Below are positions 1 through 9,500 of a DNA stretch of 22,888 bases, in pieces; the first letter of the stretch is position 1; each line of letters opens with the position of its first letter. Source of the DNA: Saccoglossus kowalevskii (lineage: Eukaryota; Hemichordata; Enteropneusta; Harrimaniidae). The translations under genes were made by a program, and so were the position numbers. A model generated the notes under the pieces. It worked only from the letters and a program-made list of their open reading frames with translations. It ran no database searches and was not told the DNA's origin. The DNA lies in the NCBI RefSeq assembly GCF_000003605.2, contig NW_003155255.1, positions 29,126 through 52,013 of the forward strand, written 5' to 3'.

Positions 1-378
1 TACAGTGACAAGGTTCATTTGAATGCCCGGGGTACAGGTTGGTTGGTGGGTAATTTTAATACCATGTGTCCTGTCACTCGATCCATCCAGTTTTCAAACC
101 GACGTAATAGTGCTCATCGTAGAAGTATCCATGGGGATAATTTGAATCCTCATATCCACTCTAATAGCAGACGGCGTGTGACGTGCTACAGCTGTGGTAG
201 TGTTGGTCATACTTTCCACGTGTGTAATTTAAATAGGCAGCAGCACAACAGTAGCGATGTAAAGTGTTACAATTGCGGCGAGGCAGGCCATACAGTTCGC
301 GTATGTCGTCAAGTAACAGGTATTCGATGCTGGAGTTGTGGGAAAACGGGTCACAAGCAGAAACACTGTAACTTTTAG
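1..378 (+). CDS. 3' end of an ORF with SGNH-hydrolase-like C terminus and three CCHC zinc knuckles (partial at left edge)
   Basis: The frame is open from base 1 to a TAG at 376-378, so the true start lies off the window. The first residues read YSDKVHLNARG. The D-x-x-H followed by a small-residue turn resembles the last catalytic block of SGNH/GDSL esterases, which supplies the Asp and His of the triad. About 45 polar and basic residues follow, then three CX2CX4HX4C zinc knuckles (C-x2-C starting at CYSC, CYNC and CWSC). The ORF ends two residues after the last knuckle. Zinc knuckles bind single-stranded nucleic acid. Esterase domains occur in ORF1 of CR1-like non-LTR retrotransposons, and knuckles in many retroelement ORF1/Gag proteins, so a retroelement ORF1 is my preferred reading. 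No reverse transcriptase follows within the next 2 kb. A host protein with the same domains cannot be excluded. The knuckles are certain; the esterase call rests on one motif. Confidence 0.6.
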   Translation, partial: YSDKVHLNARGTGWLVGNFNTMCPVTRSIQFSNRRNSAHRRSIHGDNLNPHIHSNSRRRVTCYSCGSVGHTFHVCNLNRQQHNSSDVKCYNCGEAGHTVRVCRQVTGIRCWSCGKTGHKQKHCNF

Positions 379-2275
379 ATATCCGGCCAGGATGAGACGG
401 CCGTTTCTACTTTGGTCTACCATATCTATGTCCATGAAAACATAGTGAGCAAATTTGGCATTATTTTGATTTTTCGCAGAATTTATGATTTTTGTCTATA
501 TAGGTAAAATGGCGGCGTTGGCGTCGACAGTGTTGTGTGGACGTTTCGTAGTTTTTTGTGGACTTTTGAAAACTTGATATACTCACACAATTAACGATTG
601 AAGTCATTTAATATTCATCAGGAAGCTGCAATAACTTACATATGTTTTGTCACAATTGTTGAGATTATTTAAAGATAAACAGTACTGATAAAATATTGTT
701 TAAATATGCTATGTCATTATTTGAAACTTGGCAGGCAGAGCACTTCCTTTTGTCCAGCCATTTTAACCCTTACAACAGCTTACTTGAACCATGGAAGGTA
801 CTAACGGAAAGAGCCACGACGCTATTGTTTTAGCTTTACCCCATGATCGTTTGTCATTGTTTGTTCACAAACATTGGTTCTCGTTAGCTCTTAGCACCTT
901 CCTACAATGGGTTACGCTAATCCCAAGCATTCGGTGATATTCGGGGCATGTTCGGAAGCGATAGACGAACCTCGCACGTACAATACTGTAAATGGTGTCT
1001 AGTTTGAATGCTGTTGTTTCCTGAAATTTTGGCGCCCGAAATTATTGAAATGTTCGACCACCGGGTATCGGCGAACACCAACAGAAAAGATAGTATCGAA
1101 AGAAGGGCATGCCTAGACACTTTTACTGTGATAATATATTTTAGGAGTTCTTAGGAATTTTTGTTGTAGACACTCAAAATCTTGTTTCTTGTTATTGTGA
1201 AATACGTGAAGTCAAACGTTCATCTGTTGAATTTCCGGCTGTGAAATACGTATTTTGACCTTTCGCACCTAAACAAACCAAGTACGCATGTGTGATGACC
1301 ATAGTTTCATAATGCGTATACATTTTATGGTCACATTTAAAAATCGGCAAGGTTATGTCATATTCCGCTAACTCGTTATTTGTGTAAACAATCGCAAACT
1401 ATCATCCACATCAAGATGAGCTAGACAATGTCCTCATCAGGATTATCTTGGGTTGAAACTAAAGAAAATAAGCCTGTAAAGAAGCTTAAGTGGCCACCTG
1501 AGAGGCGTCGTGGTCCTTCCGTTAGTACCTTCTATGCTTGAACAAACACAACATTAGCATACCTATAACAAAAGGTATTTTTATAGATATTTAAATTGGA
1601 AAACTTAGGTAGCGCCACTAAACCCTGGTTTGTTTGATTACAAGCTACATTCGATCAAACATAAACAAACTCAAGGTCTTGCACCTCTCCACCTAGTGTT
1701 TGATGTGTTTTATTCTTTTTCATTCAATATACACAAGTCGCACATTTTGTATTGCTGCATCTAACAATGGCTAGTGTTTACTAGTACTGACAATCTTAAA
1801 CCAAGAAAAAAAGAAAATAAACTAGGATCCACCTAATACTACTCCCTGTCACAATCCCTCTATCCGCACTACCAAGTATCTTGCATTATTTGATAAAATA
1901 ATAAACATCCCCTTATGCTATAGTCACATCAGTTTATTTGATTAAAAAGTTAAGTCTCCAAACAAACGTATCTGACCAATGCTCATCTGTTCTATAGTAG
2001 TCAGAGTTATCTTTCGATTTGTGTTGTCTTATTAAAAACTTGGTAATGCACTGCTCAAGTGGTACTACTTATACATGACTGTGACCTATGTTATTTTTTT
2101 ACTATTTAATTTCAAGGTATGTAAGAAATTCGGTGTCAATCCCACACAGTTGAAAAAGAGCCCCATAGACCGAGGAAAAATGAATTATCTGTAAAATACG
2201 TTACACATGTTGAGTATCTTCATTTTTGCTCTTTACAGGGGAAAGCCGACTATTGCTCAAAGTAACAAAGGCAGA
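379..2275. other. Intergenic stretch without a recognised gene
   Basis: I see no protein family and no RNA gene here. Two small things are visible. At 507-518 a YY1-like AAAATGGCGGCG overlaps an ATG with a good context, but that frame closes after 22 codons (MAALAS...). At 1428-1541 a 37-codon ATG-to-TGA frame with a basic, proline-containing end (KKLKWPPERRR) looks coding in composition but matches nothing I know. The remainder is AT-rich and closed in all frames apart from short spurious ORFs. Confidence 0.5.
1428..1541 (+). CDS. Possible 37-residue small ORF, unrecognised
   Basis: An ATG-initiated frame of 37 codons starts MSSSGLSWVETKE and ends in a Lys/Arg/Pro-rich segment followed by STFYA and TGA. 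Residue composition is balanced, unlike the Ile/Phe/Asn-rich noise frames around it. There is no signal peptide and no motif I can name. It could be a small gene, a terminal exon fragment of something decayed, or chance. Low confidence. Confidence 0.15.
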   Translation: MSSSGLSWVETKENKPVKKLKWPPERRRGPSVSTFYA

Positions 2276-3050
2276 CGCAAAGAGCAGGAATGTGCACTTA
2301 AAGGGTATTTTTCCCATTTGGGAGAACTATGATCCTATTTTCCTGATGTGCAAGTACTGGCATTGACAGCAATAGCATCAGCATCCGAATTGTTACAGTC
2401 ACATTTCAAGGACAGTCTCTCCATTTCAGACTCTAAAAATATAAATGTGTGTCCCAATAAGGCTAATGTTACATACGGTGTTTTGAAAATTTTACGTGAT
2501 ATCCCCTCAACTTTACTCGATGGTCGATAAGTTGAGAGAGGAAACTGACCAGTTTCGACATACACTTGTCTACTGTTCATCACTTGATTATACATCTAGA
2601 TTATATGATTACTTTAAATGGGAATATGCTGTTTCAATTTCTTACATTGGGATGTACCACAGCGAAACTGATTCTGTGGTACAAGAGTCTTACTTGAAAG
2701 AAATTATGAAAGTGTCTCATTCAGAGTTGCATATTATTTTTTGTACAACAGCTCTTAGAATGGGTATTAATTGATAAGAGAAATTTTCATCATGTTATTC
2801 ACTATGGTACTTCATTTGATATAGAGTCGTATGTACAGAAATCTGGGAGACTTGGGAGAGATGACAAACCACCTCATTCCGCTATTTTGTATCATACTTA
2901 AGAAACACAAATGACGAGTGAAACTTTATGAAGATTTTGCTTCAAGTCTGGAAATAAATCAATTGAAAGACAAAGTATTATATCACAGTTGTTGTTATTT
3001 GGGCATCTAAGTGTTCATGTGGACATGGCAAAGATGAGAGTAGTATATTG
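2276..3050 (+). pseudogene. RecQ-like DNA helicase pseudogene, 5'-truncated and frameshifted
   Basis: Fragments of a superfamily 2 RecQ-type helicase appear in order on the plus strand. First comes YFSHLGEL then SYFPDVQVLALTAIAS (motif III region), then a VCPNKANVTY segment. The C-terminal lobe follows with HTLVYCSSLDYTSRLYDYF, MYHSET and IIFCTTALRMGIN, and after a frameshift FHHVIHYG and ESYVQKSGRLGRD (motif VI, arginine finger region). A Cys-rich tail (HSCC, then CSCG in another frame) ends it. Breaks seen: TGA at 2330-2332 where Arg is usual, a frame change near 2500-2530, a one-base loss just after GIN near 2773, TAA at 2899-2901 and another shift near 3008. The ATP-binding lobe (Walker A, DEAH) is absent, so the copy is 5'-truncated. 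No introns are visible. Multi-copy RecQ-like genes are common in some invertebrate genomes; whether this one was mobile is inference. Confidence 0.75.
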
Positions 3051-4260
3051 AAAGATATCTTATTCATTACTGTGCTGATACAGATAGTGTTAGCAGTGAC
3101 TTTCAGGGATTTTCTAATTTGTATTTTCTTCTTGTGTTGAATTTCAGTGTATTTTAATTTCAGTGTTTTAGTGTGTCTTATTTTATTTGTCTTTTGTAAT
3201 CATTTTATATCTTACTAAACCCACAGATGGTTAAGTTGCGTAATAAAATTATTATTATTAACAATTGCCAATGTGTGGAAACAGTTTTATATGTTCTTCC
3301 CTATACACATTTAGAACTATAAAACCATGTACTTAGGGTGATCTTTGTAGATAATACAACTGCATTTTATATTTTGACCGGTGTTTGTAGTTTGTTCTAA
3401 CAGGCTAAAAATAATCATATCAGCTTTGCTGGGCACAGCAAACCATTTTTCAATCCAATAATTTTATCTGCATTCCGGACAATCTTCTTTCTGGTGTATC
3501 CACTAGAAACTGTTCCAGCTGTATTCAAAAACTCCTTTTAAAATCAAAACTACATACGACATAGTAGCTAACAAACAAACAATCTGAAACTAAAAGAAAC
3601 AAAATTAATAATTAGTTCACTTATATTTACACCTCCTATTCACGTCACGATAACTTATTCAAGATGGCGACAAACACGAGGATTTTGCTGTAGTTTCCAT
3701 ATTTTCCGCGGTTTTCGTCGGGAAATCGACCAATTTCGGACCATCGTCCTCAAAATAATTGATAAAAAAGTTTAGGATAACTCGCATAGGATGGAACTGT
3801 AGCTCTTTGGTTTCGCGTTAACACCGCGACGAACGAAATACCTGACAGCGAAACTAAGCAAGCTGCAGTACTGCAGCTAACCTCCAACGTAAAATAAAGT
3901 GATTGATTGAGATCCATCATTACGAATGAATACAAACAAAATTGCTTCAATTTTCATAGTATCATATCATTCAAGGATGTGGTAGAGCTGTCAGTTGACT
4001 AAAGTTGTCTGTCGTTTTTTTTTACCAAGAAACTAATCTATAAATACATAATATACTTACCAATAACAACTCCGAAATCTTCACGCTGACGAAAAACAAA
4101 ATGGCAACCATAACAAAAACAATTGCACTCGCGTAATCTTGCACATGTTACAACGAATTTGATTGGCTGCTGTTTTTCTCGTAAATTGCGAGACTAGAAC
4201 GAGAGTTCCTATGCGGGTTGTTCAGATCCCGGTGGCTTTCACGAACAAAACCATTCTTGG
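3051..4260. other. Intergenic stretch without a recognised gene
   Basis: After the helicase remnant comes AT-rich sequence with a short ATT run near 3247-3260. At 3600-3760 a CpG-richer patch contains a CRE-like CACGTCAC and AAGATGGCGAC (YY1-like), overlapping an ATG whose frame closes after 9 codons. This could be a decayed or unannotated promoter, but no gene follows on either strand that I can identify. Confidence 0.4.
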
Positions 4261-4409
4261 GGCTAATCTGCACTGGCTCGGAAGGTTGTAAATGATTAGC
4301 TAGTTTGAATTTGCATTACAATACTGACAATGAACGTGCATTCAACGCCACAAGTTTTTTTGTTTTTTAGCCAATCAGAATTCATCTTCCGAGCCAGTGC
4401 AGATCAGCC
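4261..4409. repeat. Imperfect inverted repeat (24-bp arms, about 100-bp spacer)
   Basis: The arm at 4261-4284 (containing CTGCACTGGCTCGGAAG) is the reverse complement of 4386-4409 with one mismatch in 24. The spacer of about 100 bases is AT-rich and includes a poly(T) run and a CCAATCA motif. The arrangement is that of a foldback or small non-autonomous DNA element. No target-site duplication was obvious. Confidence 0.6.
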
Positions 4410-4618
4410 GCATACTTGCAGAGAAATTGTAACGTCAAAAAATAATTAAAATAAATAATAATTATAGTAAATCATTAAAATGAATTGAAATATAGTAATT
4501 TTATAAAAAAAAAAAAAAATAACCCAACCAGGATCTCATTTTAATCAGATTGGTCTGATGTGTGAATTTGGACTTTATTAGTCCAAGCATGAGTGAAATA
4601 TTTACATTGCACACACAT

Positions 4619-4632
4619 GGGGGGGGGGGGGG
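4619..4632 (+). repeat. Poly(G) run
   Basis: About 14 consecutive G. Runs of about 12 G also occur at 4880-4891 and 9224-9235, all on the plus strand. Exact lengths in assemblies are unreliable. Confidence 0.85.
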
Positions 4633-5460
4633 AGATCAATCCATCAATAAACAAAAGACGAAAAAGGTTTATAAACACAATATAACGGAACAAAGCAGAC
4701 GACTGAACGTTGTAACCCAAATTCCAGATGCCTTGGTTTAAGACGATGAATTGAGAATATAGAAATGTATCAAATCATTCAAAATGAACTGGTATAAAAA
4801 TTGGTGTGAAACCAATTATTCTATGGAATGCGCAATAAGTGTGTACTTGGTCAAACTTTCCGATAGATTTATGGAAATTGGGGGGGGGGGGTCCTGAAAT
4901 CTTTGCAACTTGGGAATAAAATAAAATTGATGTAATGACATCACAGCATTCTCGTTGCACAAACAAACGAAACCATTTTGAATCAGAACTGAAAGCAAAT
5001 GCATGTTAATATGTATGCCATAATTTATGATTGATTGCAATCAGTCAATGCATGTCAAAAATATGACCTCTGAAACAACAATCAATAAAACAAAATGACC
5101 ATCTATCAGCCAATTTAAATTTGATCTGTAAAACAAAAAGAGTTTAATCGTGATCGGCGGGGATAAATGATTGGATTGATGGCAGTCAAATATGAAGTCC
5201 TCGTTTACAGACTTGAACAGCTTGAACAGAGACTAAAAAGTGGCAAATATGTGTTGAGGGGGATGTAATTGACAATGTTTGACACTACGAGAAATGTACG
5301 GGGAAATAGTTTTTGTGCAAAAAAAGCAGAACATCAAAAATTCACTGCTTATACCTTAGTCTTTTATTGTCTTTGAGTTAAATAATGCAAATCAAAATTA
5401 TTTAAAAAGTAAAGTGGAGCAACATATTTTGGTTTTATATTTCCAGACTGGTTTACTCTT

Positions 5461-5495
5461 ACGGTTGAATTTGTATTTGTACGGTTGAATTTGTA
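5461..5495 (+). repeat. 15-bp direct repeat, period 20
   Basis: ACGGTTGAATTTGTA occurs at 5461-5475 and 5481-5495, separated by TTTGT. A short local duplication with no evident function. Confidence 0.85.
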
Positions 5496-5537
5496 ATGCT
5501 ATTACAATAGTTTAAGATACGTCTTCTACTTCTGGGG

Positions 5538-5630
5538 TTATATCTGGAAGTCATTATCTTCTTGCCTGGCAACACATTCATCACTATCGTAGAGTGGGTG
5601 ATGGCACACACTTAGACATTCTTGTGTAAC
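5538..5630 (-). CDS. Candidate terminal exon of an unidentified minus-strand gene
   Basis: On the minus strand a good acceptor (CCATTTTTTCAG) is followed by 30 sense codons and TAA. The peptide begins VTQECLSVCHHPLYDSDEC and ends DNDFQI. Composition is coding-like and there is an AATAAA about 170 bases downstream (5363-5368). The acceptor is phase 0, matching a possible donor at the end of the 7038-7200 candidate exon. The joint peptide around RRNK/VTQEC would resemble the last helix of a death-fold domain, which is a weak inference. A chance splice-like ORF remains possible. Confidence 0.3.
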   Translation of the reverse strand, partial: VTQECLSVCHHPLYDSDECVARQEDNDFQI

Positions 5631-7037
5631 CTGAAAAAATGGTTAGGTCTAGTATGGTAAACACAATTCTTTTCATGAACAGAATATATACTACAATTAT
5701 TATTGTTATGAATAAAAGGCTTTCGATCGATAAATACAATACATAGACAATGGGAGTAGTTTATTACGGTTCCCGACAATTAATCAATATAACAATGTTT
5801 TTCGAACAAAAGAATGCTTGTCTGATTCTATTGAGTAATTAACAAGGGCTATGACTACCTACTAACATTCACGAGCTCGTTGTTAACATACGAAACCGTG
5901 CGTGATTCTACTAAAAAGTCGCGTATTTTCCCTCGATGCATGAATCTTATTGGAAGGGTCTCTAAAGCATACGCCCAATCAGTAGTGGCGTAACATATGA
6001 CAACTGGTTGGTTATAAACAAAAGTAGCGTTGTCTTGGCGATCGTTTCACGATAGCCATATTTCATAGCTGTGTTTTGTTAATGTAGTATAGTGAAAAAG
6101 AGGGGAACAAATTAATAGATTGCATTGATCATGTAATTAGTTGGACTTTAGCCTTATGAAATGTCAGCTCAATCTTCTAAATGTACATTTTTCCGTTACG
6201 AGCAATTTCACTGAACAATGCATTGACGAAAATAACTCTAGTATTGCCAGAGAGGGCGCACTTAAATATACTTTGCCTATCCTCGGGGGCGGAGCTACGC
6301 CACAGACGTTCCACGTTGCTACTGTACCACGTATTCTATGGGCTTTGTGCGCGCTGCTGTGGAACGCCGGTGGAGCCGGTGAAAATTCGAGAAAACAACA
6401 CAAACTCATTGAAATTGAATATATATAATTGTTATGCAATAGTATATCAGTTAAAATCTACCAGGTCAAAAATGATACATTATTAATTAAGTAATCTTAA
6501 AGTGCATAGATTGCTGTACATAACATAACGGCATGAATATCCGGCCAATCCCCTAGAAATTAGAGGGAGGGCATGCGTGTTCACTCTCCGCATGAACTTG
6601 AAGCATCTTGGACGTAACAAACGAATCAGAACTGCTAAATGGCACCATTAATCGCAAAAAAATGTACAGGTCGACTTCAAAACAAAGTGAAGGAAAATCA
6701 ATAGCTTTCTATACGCAAAGCATTATGGGAAAAGAAAGCAATGATCCAAACCACATTTAACAAGACACCTGGAGGGCGCTATTACATTTAATTTCTAAAC
6801 ACAAATACATTTAAATCTTTAAATAATAAACGAGTTTTATTATATTCGTGAAACGTTCAAAATAGAATTTATTTAATGAACGATGATATGTGCGCATGAA
6901 CTAATCAAGTGCCAGATAACAACAATGAATACAACATTATTTGACTGGGTCTTTACAAGTTGTAATACTAGTAGTTGAACCATTCTGAAACCCTGTCCCG
7001 TTGTTTTCAATTACTGTCGTGTAAATGGGTATGTTAC
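5631..7037. other. Intergenic or intronic stretch, no recognised gene
   Basis: No protein family seen. A GC-richer island at 6245-6390 is open in several frames on both strands (about 90-100 codons each). None shows a domain, so I treat it as a repeat fragment or regulatory patch. GAGGGCGC occurs at about 6251 and 6771, resembling the CTCF core, but it is too short to call. Confidence 0.4.
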
Positions 7038-7200
7038 TTTATTGCGTCTACTATGGTCACTGACTAGAGTGTCCAGGAAAGTGTCTGGGGATGATGCAAA
7101 GTCCCTCAGTAATTGCCTACGGGGTGCGGGAGTTAGGTGTATGTAACTAACTTCCGCCTGCTTTAAACCCATTTGATACGCTATTTTGAAATAATACCGC
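7038..7200 (-). CDS. Candidate internal exon, possibly death-fold-like
   Basis: A minus-strand open segment has an acceptor-like CACTCGCCTAAG before 7200 and a donor AAA|GTAACA after 7038. It encodes FKIAYQMGLKQAEVSYI, a stretch of about 13 residues, then LLRDFASSPDTFLDTLVSD and SRRNK. The spacing of an aliphatic helix, GL-x3-EV-x2-I and a later LL-x-F helix resembles death-domain helices 2-5. Base composition is richer in GC than the flanks. The proposed phase-0 join to 5538-5630 is consistent. No upstream exons were found before 9.3 kb, so the gene, if real, is unproven or decayed. Confidence 0.28.
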
Positions 7201-8417
7201 CTTAGGCGAGTGGAAATTGACACCGGACAGAATTACGTTGATTTGCGCCAGGCAAGTGAACAAAAAACAAATAAAAATGGAATTAATAAATAACTGTCAC
7301 AATTGTTTTGTATGTAACATTTATTTGTATAAATTTTGTAAAACGAACGACAAAAAAGAATGCATTATCATATTTGAATTGTATTTTTTTCACACTGAAG
7401 ATGTTTAACACACTGTTATAATTAATGTGTATGTAAAACATAGGGGTAAAACAGTGGTTACATTCGTAAGTGAAAACGTTATATTACTTTTTCAGATTAT
7501 ATAGGACGGAACCAATATGATGTATGATGATAATAAATAACCCTAATGACGATGTGTAAAGAAAAAAAATAGTGAATCTCACCAACACAACTATACTAAG
7601 CATACAGCAATATTTAACAAAAGAAAACACACAAAAATGGTCAGTGGGTGAGAACATATCACAGACCTGTAACACTGTAGGTGAGCAAGTCAATGTTATG
7701 CTCCCATCACATAATTAGTTTTTAAAGCAGGGTGAATGTACTATGAAAACAAAGCATAAATTGAAAGAAAAACTAAGATTTTAATTCAAAAGGTAATATC
7801 TCAAAAGAGCAAATTAAAACTTTTTTTTTTAATATTTGGCTAGCTGAACATATGTACAATAAACCACAATTAGAATGTGCAATTTCCCTATCATATGTAT
7901 AACTCATTATACCAGTATATTGATGGTCCAACACCAAATTTGCATATGCAATTAATGGTATATTGGCTGATAATGCACAGCTAAACAAAGTGGCTCTGGA
8001 ACATGAATTGATTACATTTTAATGCGGAAATACATAAAACCGGTATTATTTGATTTTTAGGTAAACATAGTGATTGAATTTTGGAAAAAAATACCGAATT
8101 AAAAACATCTGAAAACATATATACCATAATATTGCTTTTTGTTAATGGCGGGATCCAAGTTGTGAGTGTCGGTCGTTGGGTAATCGTCGTTCGCCACACA
8201 AACCTAAACCACCCTCACTCAACACCGCAAGGAACGGTGCCTAAACGAGCGCCAGAACGTTGTGTTCTCGGTGTTGTGACTTTGAAATGGATTGCGAACC
8301 TCCAACAAAGAAAACATGATCTTTGAGTTTAACTGGTGACCAACTAGATGAGATTGAGAGATTGAAGGGCAAAAAATTCAACTACAAGTAACAGGCAAAA
8401 ATATATGCCACTAATAA
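7201..8417. other. AT-rich stretch without a recognised gene
   Basis: Mostly low-complexity A/T sequence with short hydrophobic spurious frames. At 8081-8326 one plus-strand frame of 81 codons turns polar after 8200 and may belong to the decayed coding remnant that follows. Nothing else is supportable. Confidence 0.4.
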
Positions 8418-8788
8418 CAACCGGTGTCCCTTAGCGGCGTTCGAATTCTAGCCGGAGTTGAGGCATATCAAGTACGTGTCACACTAACGATGCGACGATC
8501 TTACACCAACAAACTTATTACCTCAGAACAACGACAAAACTTGTCAGACATACTGTCACAAAAAGGTCAGATGACGTAGGGACTGAGGTCGCCGTGCCTG
8601 TCACCGTACATGATACACAACCGCGTCCCGCCTTGTCTCAAACTTCTGAAACTCAAACGGTCGAACCAAGTACCACTGAACGTCAAATATCCACAGTTAC
8701 AAGTATGATGAGTCACAAAACCGGTTTATTTCACAACTGTACTTTCAATGAGCCTATACCAGTTCAAATTGTACAAAAACCGGAATGA
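8418..8788 (+). pseudogene. Decayed protein-coding remnant, family not recognised
   Basis: A plus-strand frame runs from 8418 through MRRSYTNKLITSEQRQNL to a TAG near 8579. One base shift there opens the next frame, which continues DDVGTEVAVPVTVHDTQ, a Ser/Thr/Gln-rich stretch, then SHKTGLFHNCTFNEPIP and a stop at 8786-8788. The two halves adjoin without gap and share coding-like composition, suggesting a single ORF broken by an indel, although two exons are possible. A second CDS-like frame trails to 8979 without motifs. I cannot name a family. Confidence 0.3.
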
Positions 8789-9316
8789 AAACGTGGAAAA
8801 TCCGTTGTTTTAATGATTCAAATTGTACACGACCCTGTATTCCAAATGCTGTTGACGCAGTCAGTAACATGTCAGGAAGGTCATCTTTTGTTATGCTAAA
8901 TTTTGTGTTTACGCTGCTCTATTCACTGTGGATACGTTTCGTTTTCACGCGTATAAAAATTTGTTTGTATTTAATTTGAATTGTATTGCGTGTGTATTTT
9001 TTGTATTCATTTAGTGAACAACTACATACTATTCTTATAAAAATTCATGTCCAAGAGCCATAATCATGATCTTATAGTAGATGCAAGTAAAGTTTTTATT
9101 ACTAGTTTTATCGGATTGTCAGTAAACTGGTATAATATAATATAATAGCAATAACCCCATACCACCGAAATTTGGTATACCACTTGATATTGAATATCTC
9201 GTGGTATACCCACCTTCGACGGAGGGGGGGGGGGGTATTGATTAAATAGCAACATCACAAACACTGAATATTTAGTTATCATATTTAAACCACACATTTG
9301 CATATCTGACAAAACA
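8789..9316 (-). other. 3' untranslated region and downstream flank of the SVEP1-like gene
   Basis: Immediately 3' of the TGA at 9317-9319 the minus-strand sequence is AT-rich, carries a 12-base poly(C) (poly(G) at 9224-9235 on plus) and reaches AATAAA at 9095-9100, about 220 bases after the stop. The remaining bases to 8789 hold no recognisable gene. Confidence 0.5.
9095..9100 (-). terminator. Likely polyadenylation signal AATAAA of the SVEP1-like gene
   Basis: TTTATT on the plus strand is AATAAA on the minus strand, about 220 nt after the stop codon, with T-rich and GT-containing sequence further on. It is the first canonical hexamer I found downstream of the stop. Confidence 0.5.
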
Positions 9317-9500
9317 TCAAGTTGAGGCACCATAAGCAGCTTCTTTATCAGCGTATGGTGGAGGGGGTTCTTCTACGTAAAACTCTCCCATTGGTAGGTC
9401 CACACCAAATGCAGACATGCTGATCGGTGTATAGGGGCGAGTATCGTCTTCGAGTAGCTTTGCATCTACATTTGAACCGCGCTTGCAATAACCCTTTGAT
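9317..9500 (-). CDS. Exon 24: cytoplasmic tail with PPPY motif and stop
   Basis: 184 nt, phase 2 in (acceptor TTCCCATTTAG), ending at TGA 9317-9319. The 61-residue tail starts RSKGYCKRG, has a juxtamembrane Cys suited to palmitoylation, a TRPYTP segment and [19 protein letters not shown] (9353-9364) is a class I WW-domain ligand, as bound by Nedd4-type ubiquitin ligases and YAP-type proteins. Confidence 0.88.

Larger units (their letters stand above)
4410..5537. other. AT-rich intergenic stretch with homopolymer runs
   Basis: No gene recognised. It holds a poly(A) run near 4505-4520, poly(G) runs of about 14 at 4619-4632 and 12 at 4880-4891, and a 15-bp direct repeat (ACGGTTGAATTTGTA) at 5461-5475 and 5481-5495. 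A TTTATT at 5363-5368 (AATAAA on the minus strand) could serve as the polyadenylation signal of the candidate terminal exon at 5538-5630. Confidence 0.5.

Noticed and set aside
917-1120. Minus-strand ORF starting like a signal peptide (MSRHALLSILSFLLVF)
   Set aside because: Nothing after the hydrophobic start resembles a domain; no splice continuity or promoter evidence. Likely chance.
2335-2595. 86-codon minus-strand ORF
   Set aside because: Antisense of the RecQ-like remnant, which has recognisable helicase motifs.
3660-3700. AAGATGGCGAC as a gene start
   Set aside because: The frame closes after 9 codons and no downstream exon could be linked.
6141-6486. Three overlapping ORFs of about 90-100 codons on both strands
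   Set aside because: No motif in any frame; openness is explained by local GC-rich composition with few stop triplets.
6765-6779. CTCF-like CACCTGGAGGGCGCT
   Set aside because: Three mismatches to the consensus and no flanking support; kept only as a remark.
8431-8452. GTTCGAATTC, similar to a tRNA B box
   Set aside because: No A box at the right distance and no cloverleaf; not a tRNA or clear tRNA-derived SINE.
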